A stretch of 32,772 bases of DNA from Balneolaceae bacterium (lineage in GTDB: Bacteria > Bacteroidota > Rhodothermia > Balneolales > Balneolaceae), in NCBI GenBank assembly GCA_020832225.1, contig JAFIFA010000181.1, forward strand, positions 1 through 32,772. Reading direction: 5' to 3'. This document shows, in pieces, positions 6,939 to 15,767 of the stretch. Position numbers and translations under genes: made by a program. Positions within the stretch are counted from its first letter, which is position 1; the number at the start of each line of letters is the position of its first letter. The notes below the pieces were generated by a model. It made no database searches and had not been told where the DNA came from. It was given only the letters and a program-made list of their open reading frames with translations.

Positions 6939-7886
6939 ATGAAACCAGGTATCACCATTCTTGTCCTATTGTCCGCCAGTCTGACTCTCTTTTCAGCATG
7001 CGGATCGGCTGACGACCTACCCGGCCGGGCTGAGATTCCCGAAAACTACCCGGAACCGGTTGAAGAGTGGCAGGAGTACAGAATCGGGGTGCTCACCGAT
7101 TCCACCGGATGGCTCCGCCTTGTCGATCTGATCTGGCTCAGCGAGGGTGAAAACCGTTTTGGGAGCTCCGAAGAGGCCGACATCCAATTCCCGGAAGGAT
7201 CGATTACAGAATTTGCGGGGATCTTTCACAAAGAGGATATGCGAATCAGAATAGAGGTGTCAGACGAAACTGAAATTATCGAACACGAATCGGGAGAAAT
7301 GGTCCGTTCAGCCCTGATTTTTGACCCCGATTCTGAAGAGGACCCACCACATCTGCGTCACGGTACCCTTCGCTGGTTCATCGACCAGAGGGGAGATCAA
7401 CTCGGAGTGCGGCTCTACGACATGAATACTCCGAAAGCGGATGAGTTCAGCGGGTTCCCACGATATGAGGTGGATGAGTCGTGGGTGCGTGAGGCTCGGT
7501 TTATACCCGCTGATGAAGACCACGAGATTGAGGTTGTCAATGTTCAAGGCGATCTCATTAATCGACATTCGCCCGGAAAAGTTGAATTTACAATCAACGG
7601 CGAGCTACTCTCTCTTGATGCCTTTGAAGCAAACAGCGGGCTCTTCCTGATGTTCACCGATCAGACCGGTCGTGATGAAACCTACCAGGCCGGTCGATAT
7701 ATGATCATCGACTTTCCTGATGATGATAACCGCACAGTAATCGACTTCAACAAGGCATACAATCCGCCATGTGCATTTAGTCCACACACAACGTGTCAGC
7801 TTCCGCCACCTCAGAACAGACTCGATGTTTCAATTACAGCCGGAGAGAAGAGGCCGGTTGGTTGGGACGGTGTAGAAGACCTTTAA
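6939..7886 (+). CDS. DUF1684 domain lipoprotein, copy B
   Basis: The 315-aa protein is a paralogue of copy A, with 'WLRLVDLIWLSEGENRFGS', 'FPRYEVDESW' and the cysteine-bearing 'AYNPPCAFSPHTTCQLPP' block. The ATG at 6939 gives a clean lipoprotein signal ending at Cys21. An in-frame ATG at 6918 would overlap copy A by 11 bp and is also possible. The longer open frame back to 6702 overlaps copy A out of frame and is not credible. The two copies differ most in the N-terminal beta region (about residues 75-135), so they may bind different ligands. A small ctaag/cttag hairpin (7907-7919) follows the stop, without a T-run. Confidence 0.87.
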   Translation: MKPGITILVLLSASLTLFSACGSADDLPGRAEIPENYPEPVEEWQEYRIGVLTDSTGWLRLVDLIWLSEGENRFGSSEEADIQFPEGSITEFAGIFHKEDMRIRIEVSDETEIIEHESGEMVRSALIFDPDSEEDPPHLRHGTLRWFIDQRGDQLGVRLYDMNTPKADEFSGFPRYEVDESWVREARFIPADEDHEIEVVNVQGDLINRHSPGKVEFTINGELLSLDAFEANSGLFLMFTDQTGRDETYQAGRYMIIDFPDDDNRTVIDFNKAYNPPCAFSPHTTCQLPPPQNRLDVSITAGEKRPVGWDGVEDL

Positions 7887-8096
7887 CCTGTAACCTGAGT
7901 TCGATTCTAAGATTCTTAGGAAATCGACTCCCCTCCCCGAGGCATCAAGGCGCAAGCGCAAAAGTAGACTTTTTATTTTCGAAGCCTCCCTCTTCGCGAA
8001 TTGCCTGATGGCGTGAACATAAAGGGGGGGGCAGAGGGTGATATTACCAATATAAATTTTTGGTATAACTAAAGTTTACGATTGAGCTTCATCCGG

Positions 8097-8250
8097 CCTT
8101 GAATCAATTGGCGGGAAAAGGGCGGCTGGTGGGTGACGAATAGAAAAATTTCATCAGCCGAATAGTAAGTTTATGAAGGAATTTAAACCAAATCGGCCTT
8201 GAAATTTTTCCGTCACCCAGAAGCACCCGCCGCCAAGTGATTCACCGCCT
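8097..8250. repeat. Large imperfect palindrome (potential stem-loop)
   Basis: Nested arms pair as follows: gaatcaattggcggg (8101-8115) with the complement at 8229-8243; gggtgacg (8131-8138) with cgtcaccc (8211-8218), perfect; gaaaaatttc (8143-8152) with gaaatttttc (8201-8210), a perfect 10-bp match; then gccg with cggc. The loop is about 33 nt (8161-8193). Its size and layered pairing resemble a MITE-like or REP-like element or a structured RNA. It is unrelated in sequence to the palindromes at 13-1706. Confidence 0.65.
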
Positions 8251-8366
8251 TGATCTTTTGGTTCGTTTTGGATCAAGCCAAAATGAACAACGATCTTACC
8301 AAACGAATTAAATCGTTGTGCTAAATCATTTTTTAATTCAGAAAAAAATTACGTGGGTAGGGTCAG

Positions 8367-8398
8367 GGGTGATTTACTAAAATCTATAAATGTCACCC
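8367..8398. repeat. Small inverted repeat beyond the GWxTD gene end
   Basis: The arms are gggtgattta and taaatgtcaccc (a 2-base bulge), 20 nt beyond the stop of the minus-strand GWxTD gene. Read on the minus strand, the nearest T-run is about 17 nt further on, so it is not a textbook terminator, but RNA 3'-end function is possible. Confidence 0.45.
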
Positions 8399-8417
8399 AT
8401 GTATATATTCATCGATT

Positions 8418-10463
8418 TTAGTCGATTACTTCAAAGCGAATTTCGCGCTCCTTCTCCTGGCCAGTAACCGTATCGGTAACGTGAACGCGCAGATCGTAAA
8501 GCCCGGGCCGTAGATCAGCCGTCTCTATTTCGAGATCCTCGATTACGGTTTCATACTCGTTGGTAAAGTTGAGCGTGAGAACAAATTCAGCCTGATCGGT
8601 ACGGGTCTCTCCGTTTTCATCAACAGGCAGAATTCGATAGGTGAGCTCAAACTCGGTAAACTGAGTATCATCTGCCCTTCGCTCCAGGTTGTAGACCTCA
8701 AAATGGAGTACGAGGGTTTCATCTGAAGGGATTAAGGCGTTATTTGCAACCTGAAAAGAGAATGGTTCGGTCACTCTTTCCGACTCAAAGCCGAGTACCA
8801 GATCTGCCATTTCGAGTGAATCGGGGTAATTTACCAGAGGCTCAGGTACCCGGAACTGCAAACGGTTCAGTCCTCGCAGCGCCGGATTGAATGGTGTTTC
8901 GTAAACGGTTCTTGTATCGGGATCGTAGTTCATCAACTCTGCAGAGGCCGATTTGTTGACTCGCTCTTTATGCTCCGACCTGTACATCGAACGTGCAACT
9001 TCTCTACTATCAGAACTTGATCTCGATAGAATGATCGGCGGTTCATCAACATCTGAAGAGATTCTGTTCCAGTTTTCGTCATATTGCTGAAGACTGTGAA
9101 TCAGCTCGTAGAACGGAAAAGCCGATCGCACATCCTCACCCTCAGGTAGTTCAGCTTCCGACTCCATACGGGAGCGATTTCTGTGGAAGTCGATCATAAA
9201 AGCTTCCTGTGGGTCACTCTCTATATATGTGAGCAGGTATGGCTCGCCATCCTCATCCAAAAAACGGTATTGATATACGTCAAAAGGGATCCGCGGAATC
9301 AGACCGCTATATGTAGAGCGTTCACGCGGAGCACTAAGGGCCCGCTGATTGATCTTCTCCCGACTCTCTGCTTTAAATGCGAGATCCATACCGCGCAGCG
9401 CATCAATGCCCTGCTCCAATACATTATCGCGAAGGCTGTTTAGCCTCTCATTAAAAAACGGATCCACATCAACAAGCTGCTCGTAGTAGAGCATCTGAAG
9501 CATGAGCGCAGGTGTTATTCCAACCCTTGTAAACTCAACACCATCTTGCTCTCTGGCACGGTCGGGGTGGTAAGCTCGTTCCGGTATGAAATCTTCCACG
9601 CTACGCTGCAGGCGAAACTCATCCGAGCGGATATCGGTGCCAAATATAAAGGGAACCGGTTCGTCACCTTCTCCACCAATCGACTCATAAAACCAGACTT
9701 CATACTCAGGATAGCGGTGAAATTCGTAGATCGCATCCATCAGCCTGCCGGCATAGTCTCTGTCTGCCGTTGGCATATCATCCCTGCTGGTGGAAGAGCG
9801 ATTGCCGCTATCATCTTCCGTATAGGGGTTGAGCTGATTCTGAAGCCACTGCTGAATATTGAAATTTTGGATCGTTAGAATGCCATTTTTGGAGCGATCG
9901 GGTTCGCCGTAACGGATGTAGATCAGAGCACGCTCATCGGTTCCGTAGATGGTGCGACTGTTTCGGTTGAAACGCTGGCGTGCCTCCGCAATCCGTTCCC
10001 AATGCTCTATCAGTCTCTCATTGGAGTCTCTGGACGGGGTAGGATCCTCCTGAACCCAATATCCTCGAATGTCGGGCCCAAGACGGCGATCCCGATCTTC
10101 CCACCAATCCATCCACTGCCGATATACGCCATCACCCACAAGCGGACGCATTCTCTCTACCTCCTGTCTCATCGCAACACGGCTGTCGATACCATCAGCA
10201 TCAACCAAAGCCCGGTAATACAGTCGAGTGGCATCTTCATAGTAGCTCTTCATCCCCTCTTCGGTAACTACCCGAATAAATTCGAACCCGATTCGGGAAT
10301 CTACGCCGCCATCCCGTTCATAGGCCTGATACCAGATATCCAGAGCCTGAGTGGTATTTCCTCGATAGAGCTCTTCCAGACCGCGGTCGTACGCCACCTG
10401 CGGCTGTGCATTCACTAAAGCAGTTGTTGCCACTGTAAGTAGAGCTGTAAGTATGTACTTCAT
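8418..10463 (-). CDS. GWxTD-domain exported protein
   Basis: The 681-aa protein starts at the Met that begins a clear signal peptide ('MKYILTALLTVATTALVNAQ', cleavage after Ala19). An open frame continues 31 codons further upstream but would bury that signal. Residues 20-100 look like short TPR-type helices. Residues about 130-190 carry the GWxTD-type core: 'RGYWVQEDPTP' followed by 'YGTDERALIYIRYGEPDR'. The name-giving GW is changed to IY while TD is kept. The C-terminal part (about 560-681) looks like beta-sandwich sequence. GWxTD proteins are common in Bacteroidota-related and Acidobacteria genomes, with no established function. It is monocistronic and divergent from dnaX. Confidence 0.72.
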   Translation of the reverse strand: MKYILTALLTVATTALVNAQPQVAYDRGLEELYRGNTTQALDIWYQAYERDGGVDSRIGFEFIRVVTEEGMKSYYEDATRLYYRALVDADGIDSRVAMRQEVERMRPLVGDGVYRQWMDWWEDRDRRLGPDIRGYWVQEDPTPSRDSNERLIEHWERIAEARQRFNRNSRTIYGTDERALIYIRYGEPDRSKNGILTIQNFNIQQWLQNQLNPYTEDDSGNRSSTSRDDMPTADRDYAGRLMDAIYEFHRYPEYEVWFYESIGGEGDEPVPFIFGTDIRSDEFRLQRSVEDFIPERAYHPDRAREQDGVEFTRVGITPALMLQMLYYEQLVDVDPFFNERLNSLRDNVLEQGIDALRGMDLAFKAESREKINQRALSAPRERSTYSGLIPRIPFDVYQYRFLDEDGEPYLLTYIESDPQEAFMIDFHRNRSRMESEAELPEGEDVRSAFPFYELIHSLQQYDENWNRISSDVDEPPIILSRSSSDSREVARSMYRSEHKERVNKSASAELMNYDPDTRTVYETPFNPALRGLNRLQFRVPEPLVNYPDSLEMADLVLGFESERVTEPFSFQVANNALIPSDETLVLHFEVYNLERRADDTQFTEFELTYRILPVDENGETRTDQAEFVLTLNFTNEYETVIEDLEIETADLRPGLYDLRVHVTDTVTGQEKEREIRFEVID

Positions 10464-10753
10464 AATGGAGAAATTCGTCTGCGCCATAGAGCTGCACAAA
10501 TTAACGGATTTTAAACTAAATACCATTGCAACTGCCAACAGGTTCCGAGTTAACAACGGCAGAGGTAGTCCGGGTGTTATATACTGTTTGATTCAGGTTG
10601 TAACAAGCGATGAATATAATGCCATCTGCATCGATTATACAGTCACAATCTTCGAGACGGCCAGATTCGCAAAACGTTGTTATAATCGGCGGATTGAAAC
10701 AGACAGAAAGTTCTTTTTTTAGTACCTTTGATATGAACTGATTAATCGATCCC
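10464..10753. other. Divergent intergenic region upstream of dnaX and the GWxTD gene
   Basis: This 290-bp gap should hold promoters for both flanking genes. It is AT-rich near the middle and has a TATAAT-like string at about 10682-10687. No credible small gene or structured RNA is visible. A TTAATTTG (minus-strand reading of 10497-10504) is a one-mismatch -7 candidate for the GWxTD gene. Confidence 0.4.
10723..10730 (+). promoter_or_regulatory. Possible Bacteroidota-type -7 promoter element of dnaX
   Basis: TACCTTTG matches TAnnTTTG fully and lies 23 nt before the dnaX ATG, placing a start site about 17 nt upstream of the gene. A TTG at 10694-10696 is 26 nt away, longer than the usual spacing. 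It is therefore suggestive only. Confidence 0.33.
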
Positions 10754-12658
10754 ATGTCTGAAAATTATCGCGCATTAACCCGTACTTACAGGCCCCATAC
10801 GTTTGACGACATCGTCTCTCAGGAGCACGTTAGCAGCACGCTCAAGAATGCGATCAAACAGAATCGCATCTCTCACGCATACATGTTCTGCGGACCAAGG
10901 GGTGTTGGGAAAACCACGATGGCCAGAGTACTGGCGCGTGCAGTTAACGAAATCGGGGACGATGTTGACGGTGAGTCGCTGAACCAGACTCTCAATATTG
11001 TGGAGATGGATGCGGCATCTAACCGCAAGATCGAGGATGTGCGCCAGCTCAAGGATGTGATTCGGGTTCCTCCCCAAAACGGGCGCTATAAGATATTTAT
11101 CATCGATGAGGTTCACATGCTCACCAAAGAGGCGTTCAACGCGCTTCTGAAGACGCTTGAGGAGCCCCCTGCCCACGCTATCTTTATTTTTGCGACCACC
11201 GAACCTCACAAGGTTCTGCCAACCATTCTATCCAGAGTGCAACGATTCGACTTTAAGCGAATCAGTGTAGAAGAGATTGTCTCCCGACTGAAGGAGATCT
11301 GTCGCAAAGAACAGATTACCATCGATGAGGAGTCGCTCCACGTGATTGCCAAAAAGGCCGACGGCGCGCTCAGGGATGCCCTTGGTCTGATGGATCAGGC
11401 GATCGCATTCTGCGGAACCACGATTAGCCACAGCGACCTGCTACAGGCACTTAACGTAACCGGCATCGAGCAGCTCTTCGATTTCAGCAGTGCGATTCTG
11501 AATCGAGATTCGCAATCGGGACTTCTTCTGATTGACGCCCTGATGCGCGAAGGTGCCGATATTCAGGAGTTTCTGGTTGCACTTACCGAACACTTCCGAA
11601 ACCTCTACATTGCCCGTGACGGACAAAACCTGAGGCTCATTGAAGCTACCGACGATACCCGCAGCAGATATGTGGAAACCGCAAAACAGTTCACCTCAGA
11701 TGATCTGATGCGGATGATGCACCTCACCGGCGAAGCGCAGATCCGGATTAAGGATGTGCAACAGCCACGTGTTCATTTTGAAATGCTGCTGCTGAAACTG
11801 ATCCATATGGGTCGCTCGAAAGAGCTTAAAGAGATTTTGAACGGTCTCGAGCGGTTAAAAAAAAACTCCGGGAATCGGGAAGTAACAACTGAAAAGGCAG
11901 AATCGAAGCATGAACCGGTCAGAGATTTAGAAAAAAGCCCGCCTACTCCGGATAAAGAGACTGTATCTTCCAAAGGGGAACAAAAGCCGGAAGCGCGGGC
12001 TGCTGAGCGGCAGACTCCAGAAGTTAAAATGGATCAGCCACAGGAGGCCAACACTCCGGAACCACAAAAGGCGACGAAAGTGCCAACCGCACAGGCTACT
12101 GAAGATAGAGCACCCGAAATGGCCACCGAATCGCGGCCAACACCACCGGCTGATGACGACGGTGATGTCTTCTCCCTCAAACCGAGTCTGGGCTTTGCCC
12201 GCGGCTACAGCTCCTCAAATGGCAAGGCAGATGATACAGATGTAGCTGAACTGCCGGATACAGCACGGGAAGAGCCGGAGACTACAACGGTCCTGAAGGG
12301 CGTTGAAGATGTGGAATCAAAATGGAAGGAGTTTCTGAACCGCGTGAAGGATGAAGCTCCGCAAATGCTCTACTTTCAGATGCTGAGAGTGCAGATTCGT
12401 GAGCTAAAAGGCTCGGAGCTGATTGTTGCTGCAGACAGCGAGTTTGCCACCAACCTAATGCAGGAGAATCAACAGCTGCTTTCCATCCTGATGAAACGAA
12501 CAGTGGGCATTCATATCCGGATTAAAGCAGTTGTAGTTCAGAATAAAGAGAAGCAGAAGGAATCCATCAGCCCTTATGAACGTTTTAAAGAGCTACAGCG
12601 GAAAGATCCCCACCTGAAGACGATTGTGGAACTTTTCGGCGCGGAGCTGGAATACTAA
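10754..12658 (+). CDS. dnaX: DNA polymerase III subunit gamma/tau
   Basis: The 634-aa clamp-loader ATPase drives loading of the sliding clamp during replication. AAA+ motifs are clear: Walker A GPRGVGKT (47-54), Walker B IIDEVH (116-121) and sensor-1 ATTE (147-150). The DnaX domain III helices follow to about residue 365. A long, low-complexity acidic/proline linker (about 370-500) leads to a C-terminal tau-like domain (about 520-634). Two family features are changed. The four-cysteine zinc module normally between Walker A and 'MDAASN' is absent, replaced by a short acidic stretch, and the SRC box reads SRV. The run of A residues at about 11860-11867 (in a Lys-Lys-Lys stretch) could be a frameshift site giving a shorter gamma form, but this is inference. 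It heads the dnaX-ybaB-recR cluster. Confidence 0.95.
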   Translation: MSENYRALTRTYRPHTFDDIVSQEHVSSTLKNAIKQNRISHAYMFCGPRGVGKTTMARVLARAVNEIGDDVDGESLNQTLNIVEMDAASNRKIEDVRQLKDVIRVPPQNGRYKIFIIDEVHMLTKEAFNALLKTLEEPPAHAIFIFATTEPHKVLPTILSRVQRFDFKRISVEEIVSRLKEICRKEQITIDEESLHVIAKKADGALRDALGLMDQAIAFCGTTISHSDLLQALNVTGIEQLFDFSSAILNRDSQSGLLLIDALMREGADIQEFLVALTEHFRNLYIARDGQNLRLIEATDDTRSRYVETAKQFTSDDLMRMMHLTGEAQIRIKDVQQPRVHFEMLLLKLIHMGRSKELKEILNGLERLKKNSGNREVTTEKAESKHEPVRDLEKSPPTPDKETVSSKGEQKPEARAAERQTPEVKMDQPQEANTPEPQKATKVPTAQATEDRAPEMATESRPTPPADDDGDVFSLKPSLGFARGYSSSNGKADDTDVAELPDTAREEPETTTVLKGVEDVESKWKEFLNRVKDEAPQMLYFQMLRVQIRELKGSELIVAADSEFATNLMQENQQLLSILMKRTVGIHIRIKAVVVQNKEKQKESISPYERFKELQRKDPHLKTIVELFGAELEY

Positions 12659-12753
12659 AAGAGATTGATGGTAACGAAAGGCATTCTCTATTTTATGCTG
12701 CTCTGCTGATTCCGGATTTCAAATTATATCAATACATAAAAAACAGAAGAACC

Positions 12754-13101
12754 ATGAGTAATTTCAATATGGCCGATATGTTCGGCAGAATTTCCGACAT
12801 TCAGGCAAAAGTAAAAGAGGCACAGGAGCGTCTTGGCGAAGTTACCGTTGATGCGGAAGCCGGCGGCGGAATGGTCAAGGTTGTGGCCAACGGCAAGCGT
12901 GAGGTGATCAGCATTGAACTGGACAAAGATATCATCGACCCGGAAGACAAGGAGATGCTCGAAGATCTTGTTGTTGCCGGAGTGAATAAAGCGCTCGAAA
13001 AAGCCGAAGCGGCCGGTAAAGAGAAGATGCAGGATGTTTACAAGGATATGATGCCGGGCGGAGGTATTCCAGGTATGGACCTCAGTAAATTCGGACTCTG
13101 A
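12754..13101 (+). CDS. YbaB/EbfC-family nucleoid-associated protein
   Basis: The 115-aa protein is the usual size for the family. An N-terminal helix is rich in K, E and Q ('RISDIQAKVKEAQERLGEV'), followed by the YbaB beta-sheet ('VDAEAGGGMVKVVANGKREV') and a C-terminal helix with 'MLEDLVVAGVNKALEKA'. The protein ends with the Gly/Met-rich tail typical of the family. Homologues form tweezer-like dimers that bind DNA. The position between dnaX and recR is the classic conserved order and strongly supports the call. It is 95 bp after dnaX, with an AT-rich leader. Confidence 0.94.
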   Translation: MSNFNMADMFGRISDIQAKVKEAQERLGEVTVDAEAGGGMVKVVANGKREVISIELDKDIIDPEDKEMLEDLVVAGVNKALEKAEAAGKEKMQDVYKDMMPGGGIPGMDLSKFGL

Positions 13102-13159
13102 CAGAGAGTACCCCTCCCGCAGATTTTATGCAATCATATTCAACCATCATCCACCCAGA

Positions 13160-13765
13160 ATGCAGATAACTTCTGAAGCCCTTGAACGGGTTATCGAAGA
13201 GCTTGCGCGGCTTCCCGGAACAGGTCGTAAGTCGGCGCAGCGAATTGCCATCCACCTTCTCAAGCAGAATGAAGAGAGGGTGCTTACCCTGGCCGAAGCT
13301 CTGGTTCAGCTTAAAAAAGCCGTGAAGCGGTGCTCCGTCTGCGGCACCATTACCGACAGCGATCCCTGCCCCATCTGCAGCAACGAAAAGCGTAAAAATG
13401 GCAGTGTCTGTGTGGTTGAAGAGTTTCAGGATGTATACATCATTGAAAAGACCAATGAGTTTCGGGGTAGATATCACGTTTTGGGAGGTATCATCTCTCC
13501 GCTTGAGAATATCGGACCTGATGACATCCGCATCAAAGAGCTGCTGCAGAGAATAAGCAGCGGTAAAGAGGAGATCACAGAGGTGATACTTGCCCTCAAT
13601 CCCGATGCGGAAGGCGAAGCCACATCCTACTACATCAACAAGTTGCTCCTCAACTACGATGTCAGCGTTACCCGAATCGCCTACGGCATTCCGATGGGTA
13701 CCGAGCTGGAGTTTATTGATGAGGCCACCCTCAGCCGTGCTTTTGCAAGCCGCACATCTTTTTAA
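13160..13765 (+). CDS. recR: Recombination protein RecR
   Basis: The 201-aa protein is standard length. An N-terminal helix-hairpin-helix ('LARLPGTGRKSAQRIAIHLL') is followed by the C4 zinc finger (C58, C61, C70, C73) and a Toprim domain from about residue 80 ('VCVVEEFQDVYIIEKT', later 'ALNPDAEGEATSYYI'). RecR acts with RecO (and RecF) to load RecA at gaps. It is the third gene of the dnaX-ybaB-recR set, 58 bp after ybaB, and an M1 peptidase follows 23 bp later, so the transcript may extend. Confidence 0.96.
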   Translation: MQITSEALERVIEELARLPGTGRKSAQRIAIHLLKQNEERVLTLAEALVQLKKAVKRCSVCGTITDSDPCPICSNEKRKNGSVCVVEEFQDVYIIEKTNEFRGRYHVLGGIISPLENIGPDDIRIKELLQRISSGKEEITEVILALNPDAEGEATSYYINKLLLNYDVSVTRIAYGIPMGTELEFIDEATLSRAFASRTSF

Positions 13766-13788
13766 ACAACCACCATAAAAAACGACTC

Positions 13789-15702
13789 ATGAAACGATCG
13801 CTACTCCCTGTACTTTCAGTTTACGCCCTTTCAGTTATCCTTTTCCTATCATTCATTTTGATCCCGGCTCAACAGGCCGATGCCCAGCGCGCCGGCTACT
13901 GGCAACAGCAGGCAGACTATGTGATGGATATCGATTTTGATGTGGAGACCAACCGGTTTGATGGCCACCAAACCCTCACCTACACCAACAACTCTCCACA
14001 TACACTAAACCGCGTCTTCTATCACCTCTTCTTCAATGCATTCCAGCCTAATAGCATGATGGATAAGCGGTCGAGAACCATCGCCGATCCGGATAATCGG
14101 GTGCGAGACCGAATCTACCACTACGATGAGACAGAGATCGGCTATCAAAAAATCGGCTGGCTCAAGCAAAACGGCACTGAGGTCGATTTTACCGTAAAGG
14201 GAACCATTATGGAGGTACACCTGGCAGAGCCAATCAAACCGGGTGAGACTGTTGAGTTTGAGATGGAGTTTGAAGCACAGGTCCCCCTTCAGACACGTCG
14301 CTCAGGTCGCGATAATGCCGAGGGAATCCGCTATTCCATGGCCCAATGGTATCCAAAGATTGCCGGGTACAATGAACTTGGCTGGTACGCCAATCCCTAC
14401 ATTGGCCGTGAATTCTTTGCTCCGTTTGGAGACTTTGACATCACCATCCATATCGACCGTGACTATGTTGTCGCTTCCGGCTCCATTCTCCAAAACCCTG
14501 AAGAAGTTGGGTATGGATATGAGAAACCCGATATGCAGGTTCAGAGACCGGATGGTGACAAACTAACCTGGCACTTCCGCGCAGAAAATGTACACGATGT
14601 GATGTGGGCTGCCGATCCGGACTATACGCACGTAACTGCACAGGTTCCGGACGGACCGCTGCTCCGCTTCTTCTACCAGACCGATCCCGTTGCAGAGAAT
14701 GCAGATGATGATGCCCAGAGCGAACTGCTTTCCAATTGGGAAGCTCTCCCTGAGTATACCATCAGGGCCTTTGAGTATATGAATGAGAACTACGGCAAGT
14801 ATCCATATGACGAGTATGTGGTTATTCAGGGTGGAGACGGCGGCATGGAGTATACCATGGGAACGCTGATCACCGGTAACCGAAACTTCGGCAGCCTGGT
14901 TGGCGTAACCGTGCATGAGCTGGTGCACGCCTGGTATGAGGGAGTTCTGGCAACCGATGAGGTTTACGAGCAGTGGATTGATGAAGGGTTCACCGTATAT
15001 CTCTCCGCTTTTATCATGAATGAACTTTTTAACGATGGCGAGGGCGATCCGATGATCTCCCGCTATCAGAGCTACTACCGCGTGGTTAACGCCGGTATTG
15101 AAGAGCCGATGCACAAACATGCCGATCACTATATCACCAATGCTGCGTACGGTATGGCATCCTACACGAAAGGGGCAATTTTCCTGCATCAATTGGGATA
15201 CATCATTGGCAAGGACCTGGTTCAGGAATCCCTGCTTCGATTTTATGATGAGTGGAAGTTCAAGCATCCAACAGGTCAGGATTTTATGAGAATAGCCGAA
15301 GATCTGAGCGGAATCGACCTGAAGTGGTACTATGAGTACTGGATCACCACAACCAAGACCATTGACTACGGCATTGAATCGGTTGAGGAGAGCAACGAAG
15401 GAACCAAGGTAACTCTCGAAAGAATTGGCCACATGCCGATGCCGATCGACCTTGAAGTTGAGTATAACGATGGTACCATCAAGCACTACTACATCCCGAT
15501 GCGAATCATGTGGGGAACCAAGGAGAATGAATTTCCTGAGATTGAACGTGTTACGGCTGAAGACTGGCCGTGGGTATTTCCGGAGTATGAACTTCTGATC
15601 GACGCTCCCAAGAGCGACATCAAACGAATTGAGATCGATCCAACCCAAAGAATGGCTGATGTGGACCGATCAAACAATCTTTGGGAACGCTCCGACTCAT
15701 AA
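13789..15702 (+). CDS. Exported M1-family metallopeptidase
   Basis: The 637-aa protein has a long hydrophobic signal peptide ending near 'QQADAQ' (about residue 33). The zinc site is complete: H376-E377-L-V-H380 and the distal E399 in 'WIDEGFTVY'. The exopeptidase GxMEN motif appears as GGMEY (351-355). The N-terminal M1 beta domain spans about 40-230 and the C-terminal beta domain about 540-637. M1 enzymes remove N-terminal amino acids from peptides. Export suggests nutrient peptide processing in the periplasm or outside. It is shorter than classical aminopeptidase N and lacks the large C-terminal helical domain, like other Bacteroidota M1 proteins. It is followed by a hairpin at 15743-15767. 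Confidence 0.93.
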   Translation: MKRSLLPVLSVYALSVILFLSFILIPAQQADAQRAGYWQQQADYVMDIDFDVETNRFDGHQTLTYTNNSPHTLNRVFYHLFFNAFQPNSMMDKRSRTIADPDNRVRDRIYHYDETEIGYQKIGWLKQNGTEVDFTVKGTIMEVHLAEPIKPGETVEFEMEFEAQVPLQTRRSGRDNAEGIRYSMAQWYPKIAGYNELGWYANPYIGREFFAPFGDFDITIHIDRDYVVASGSILQNPEEVGYGYEKPDMQVQRPDGDKLTWHFRAENVHDVMWAADPDYTHVTAQVPDGPLLRFFYQTDPVAENADDDAQSELLSNWEALPEYTIRAFEYMNENYGKYPYDEYVVIQGGDGGMEYTMGTLITGNRNFGSLVGVTVHELVHAWYEGVLATDEVYEQWIDEGFTVYLSAFIMNELFNDGEGDPMISRYQSYYRVVNAGIEEPMHKHADHYITNAAYGMASYTKGAIFLHQLGYIIGKDLVQESLLRFYDEWKFKHPTGQDFMRIAEDLSGIDLKWYYEYWITTTKTIDYGIESVEESNEGTKVTLERIGHMPMPIDLEVEYNDGTIKHYYIPMRIMWGTKENEFPEIERVTAEDWPWVFPEYELLIDAPKSDIKRIEIDPTQRMADVDRSNNLWERSDS

Positions 15703-15742
15703 TTCGTATATTCCACTGCACCACAACTGATTTTATAACTTT

Positions 15743-15767
15743 CAGCCCCTGCACAGTGCGGGGGCTG
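15743..15767 (+). terminator. Hairpin after the M1 peptidase gene
   Basis: A stem of cagcccc/ggggctg with an inner gca/tgc pairing lies 40 nt after the stop. It is not followed by a strong T-run, so this is a terminator-like hairpin and not a certain Rho-independent site. No gene lies in 15703-15894. Confidence 0.45.

Larger units (their letters stand above)
7887..8417. other. Convergent non-coding region rich in inverted repeats
   Basis: This 531-bp gap lies between the converging DUF1684 copy B and GWxTD genes, and no credible gene is seen in it. It holds a C-rich then G-rich pair (cccctcccc at about 7930; an eight-G run at about 8024-8031), a large imperfect palindrome (8097-8250) and a smaller one (8367-8398). 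The motif gggtga/tcaccc recurs five times (8036, 8131, 8213, 8367, 8393). It may contain termination signals for both genes, but neither palindrome has a canonical T-tract. Confidence 0.6.

Noticed and set aside
14563-15648. A 361-codon open frame antisense to the M1 peptidase
   Set aside because: It lies wholly opposite a gene with intact zinc-site motifs, has no recognisable domain, and long antisense frames are expected from the codon bias of the sense strand.
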